Positions 24,320 to 25,005 of a stretch of DNA of 25,005 nt are shown piece by piece. The stretch comes from an uncultured Helcococcus sp. Its GTDB lineage: Bacteria > Bacillota > Clostridia > Tissierellales > Peptoniphilaceae. Location: contig CAMXYZ010000008.1 of assembly GCA_947253305.1 (NCBI GenBank), forward strand, positions 1-25,005, in the 5' to 3' direction. The translations under genes and the position numbers were made by a program. Numbering within the stretch: position 1 is the first letter of the stretch; every line of letters starts with the position of its first letter. The notes under the pieces are model-generated. The model did not search any database. It was not told the DNA's origin and worked only from the letters and a program-made list of their open reading frames with translations.

Positions 24320-25005
24320 TTTATACCCTCCAGACCACCACAATGACCACCAATTAACTTACTTCTTTCGATAACTCTAGAACCTTTCATAAATGAGGAC
24401 GCTCTTTGTACTGATAAAAATCCAAATTCATCTCTTATATCATCTATTGCTTTATCTAAGTTTTCCATTTTATTTATCTTCTCTATATTTTCAAAAAAAC
24501 TATAACTTGTATGAGTATCATCTACTAATTTATCATATCTAACGCCTATATTTCTAACAGAACCACCTTTATATTTTGATCTAAACAATTCAATAACATA
24601 GTCTGAAAGTTTAGATGTTATATTAGTAGGGGGTATAGTTTTTTGAACATTTATTGATTTAATATCTTCTTTATAAGAAAATCCAATATAAATAGATACA
24701 ACTCGAGCCTTTTTATTTATTCTCCTTATTCTTATAGCTACCTGTTCAGCCATTTCTCTCAATACTAATTCGATTTCTGCTTGATTATGATAGTCTCTAG
24801 GTAGTACTTGAGAATTTCCAAGCCCTTTATTTTTAGGTGTATATTTAATACTTACTTTGGACTCATCGACACCATTGGCGTGAAACCAAAGCTGAATTCC
24901 TATTATCCCAAATTCTCTTTCTAAATGATCAGGATTGGAATTTGCCAAATCTCTTATTGAATATATTTCCAGTCTATTCAATCTCTTAGCTGTTCTTTTA
25001 CCAAT
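24316..25005 (-). CDS. Y-family DNA polymerase, C-terminal part
   Basis: The frame is open to the window edge, so only the C-terminal 229 residues are seen. It begins in the helix-hairpin-helix region with IGKRTAKRLNRLEIYSIRDL and continues through the linker (HANGVDESKV) to the little-finger domain, with LPRDYHNQAEIELVLREMAE and ARVVSIYIGFSY. This matches UmuC/DinB-like translesion polymerases of the YqjW/UvrX type; the palm with the catalytic acidic residues lies outside. Overlap with the YolD gene supports an SOS mutagenesis cassette. Any LexA box would be upstream of the window. Confidence 0.9.
   Translation of the reverse strand: MGKRTAKRLNRLEIYSIRDLANSNPDHLEREFGIIGIQLWFHANGVDESKVSIKYTPKNKGLGNSQVLPRDYHNQAEIELVLREMAEQVAIRIRRINKKARVVSIYIGFSYKEDIKSINVQKTIPPTNITSKLSDYVIELFRSKYKGGSVRNIGVRYDKLVDDTHTSYSFFENIEKINKMENLDKAIDDIRDEFGFLSVQRASSFMKGSRVIERSKLIGGHCGGLEGIK

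Noticed and set aside
1..25005. CRISPR arrays, tRNA or rRNA genes, insertion sequences
   Set aside because: No regularly spaced direct repeats, cloverleaf-like GC-rich stretches or transposase frames were seen on either strand.

Overview
The window is a very AT-rich, densely packed chromosomal segment from a low-GC Gram-positive bacterium. The evidence is AnGGAGG-type ribosome-binding sites, overlapping start and stop codons, ScpA-ScpB-RluB, Cmk-PlsC-S1, YneA-LexA and YolD linkages, and Bacillus-type LexA boxes. My best guess is a Tissierellia/Peptoniphilaceae-like anaerobic coccus such as a Helcococcus relative. That is inference from gene order and base composition, not a database match.

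Layout. Positions 1-468 hold the 3' part of an unrecognised gene, closed by a strong terminator. From 619 to 11793 runs a long + strand series of housekeeping genes: comM-like ATPase, efp, nusB, xseA, xseB, ispA, argR, recN, nudF, an M50 membrane protease, scpA, scpB, rluB, cmk and plsC. Ribosomal protein S1 (11956-13167) is its own unit between two terminators. A DMT permease then leads a mutS-mutL-miaA operon (13235-19489). From about 19.5 kb the strands alternate. On the minus strand are yneA, a diacylglycerol kinase and an EEP-family phosphohydrolase. lexA is on the + strand, divergent from yneA. A XerC/XerD-like recombinase (minus) is divergent from a small COG2426 membrane protein (+). 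The window ends inside a minus-strand Y-family DNA polymerase followed by YolD.

How the genes fit together. The first half combines translation (EF-P, S1, RluB), transcription (NusB), DNA repair (XseAB, RecN), chromosome segregation (ScpAB) and lipid or isoprenoid synthesis (IspA, PlsC). The last 4 kb is an SOS corner: the LexA repressor, the SOS division inhibitor YneA, and a translesion polymerase with YolD. Three LexA boxes spaced exactly 28 bp apart lie between yneA and lexA.

Most notable observations. (1) MutL lacks the DQHA(X)2E(X)4E endonuclease motif and its metal-binding Cys/His, although the organism looks Gram-positive. (2) A regular three-box LexA operator sits over both divergent promoters. 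(3) An 18-bp hairpin with a U-rich tail straddles the start codon of the lipid kinase downstream of yneA. (4) dxs and ispH are absent from the two places where relatives usually carry them. (5) ComM and ArgR copies are divergent at family-defining residues. (6) Operator-like palindromes lie before comM, efp and S1. I see no CRISPR array, insertion sequence, rRNA or tRNA gene.
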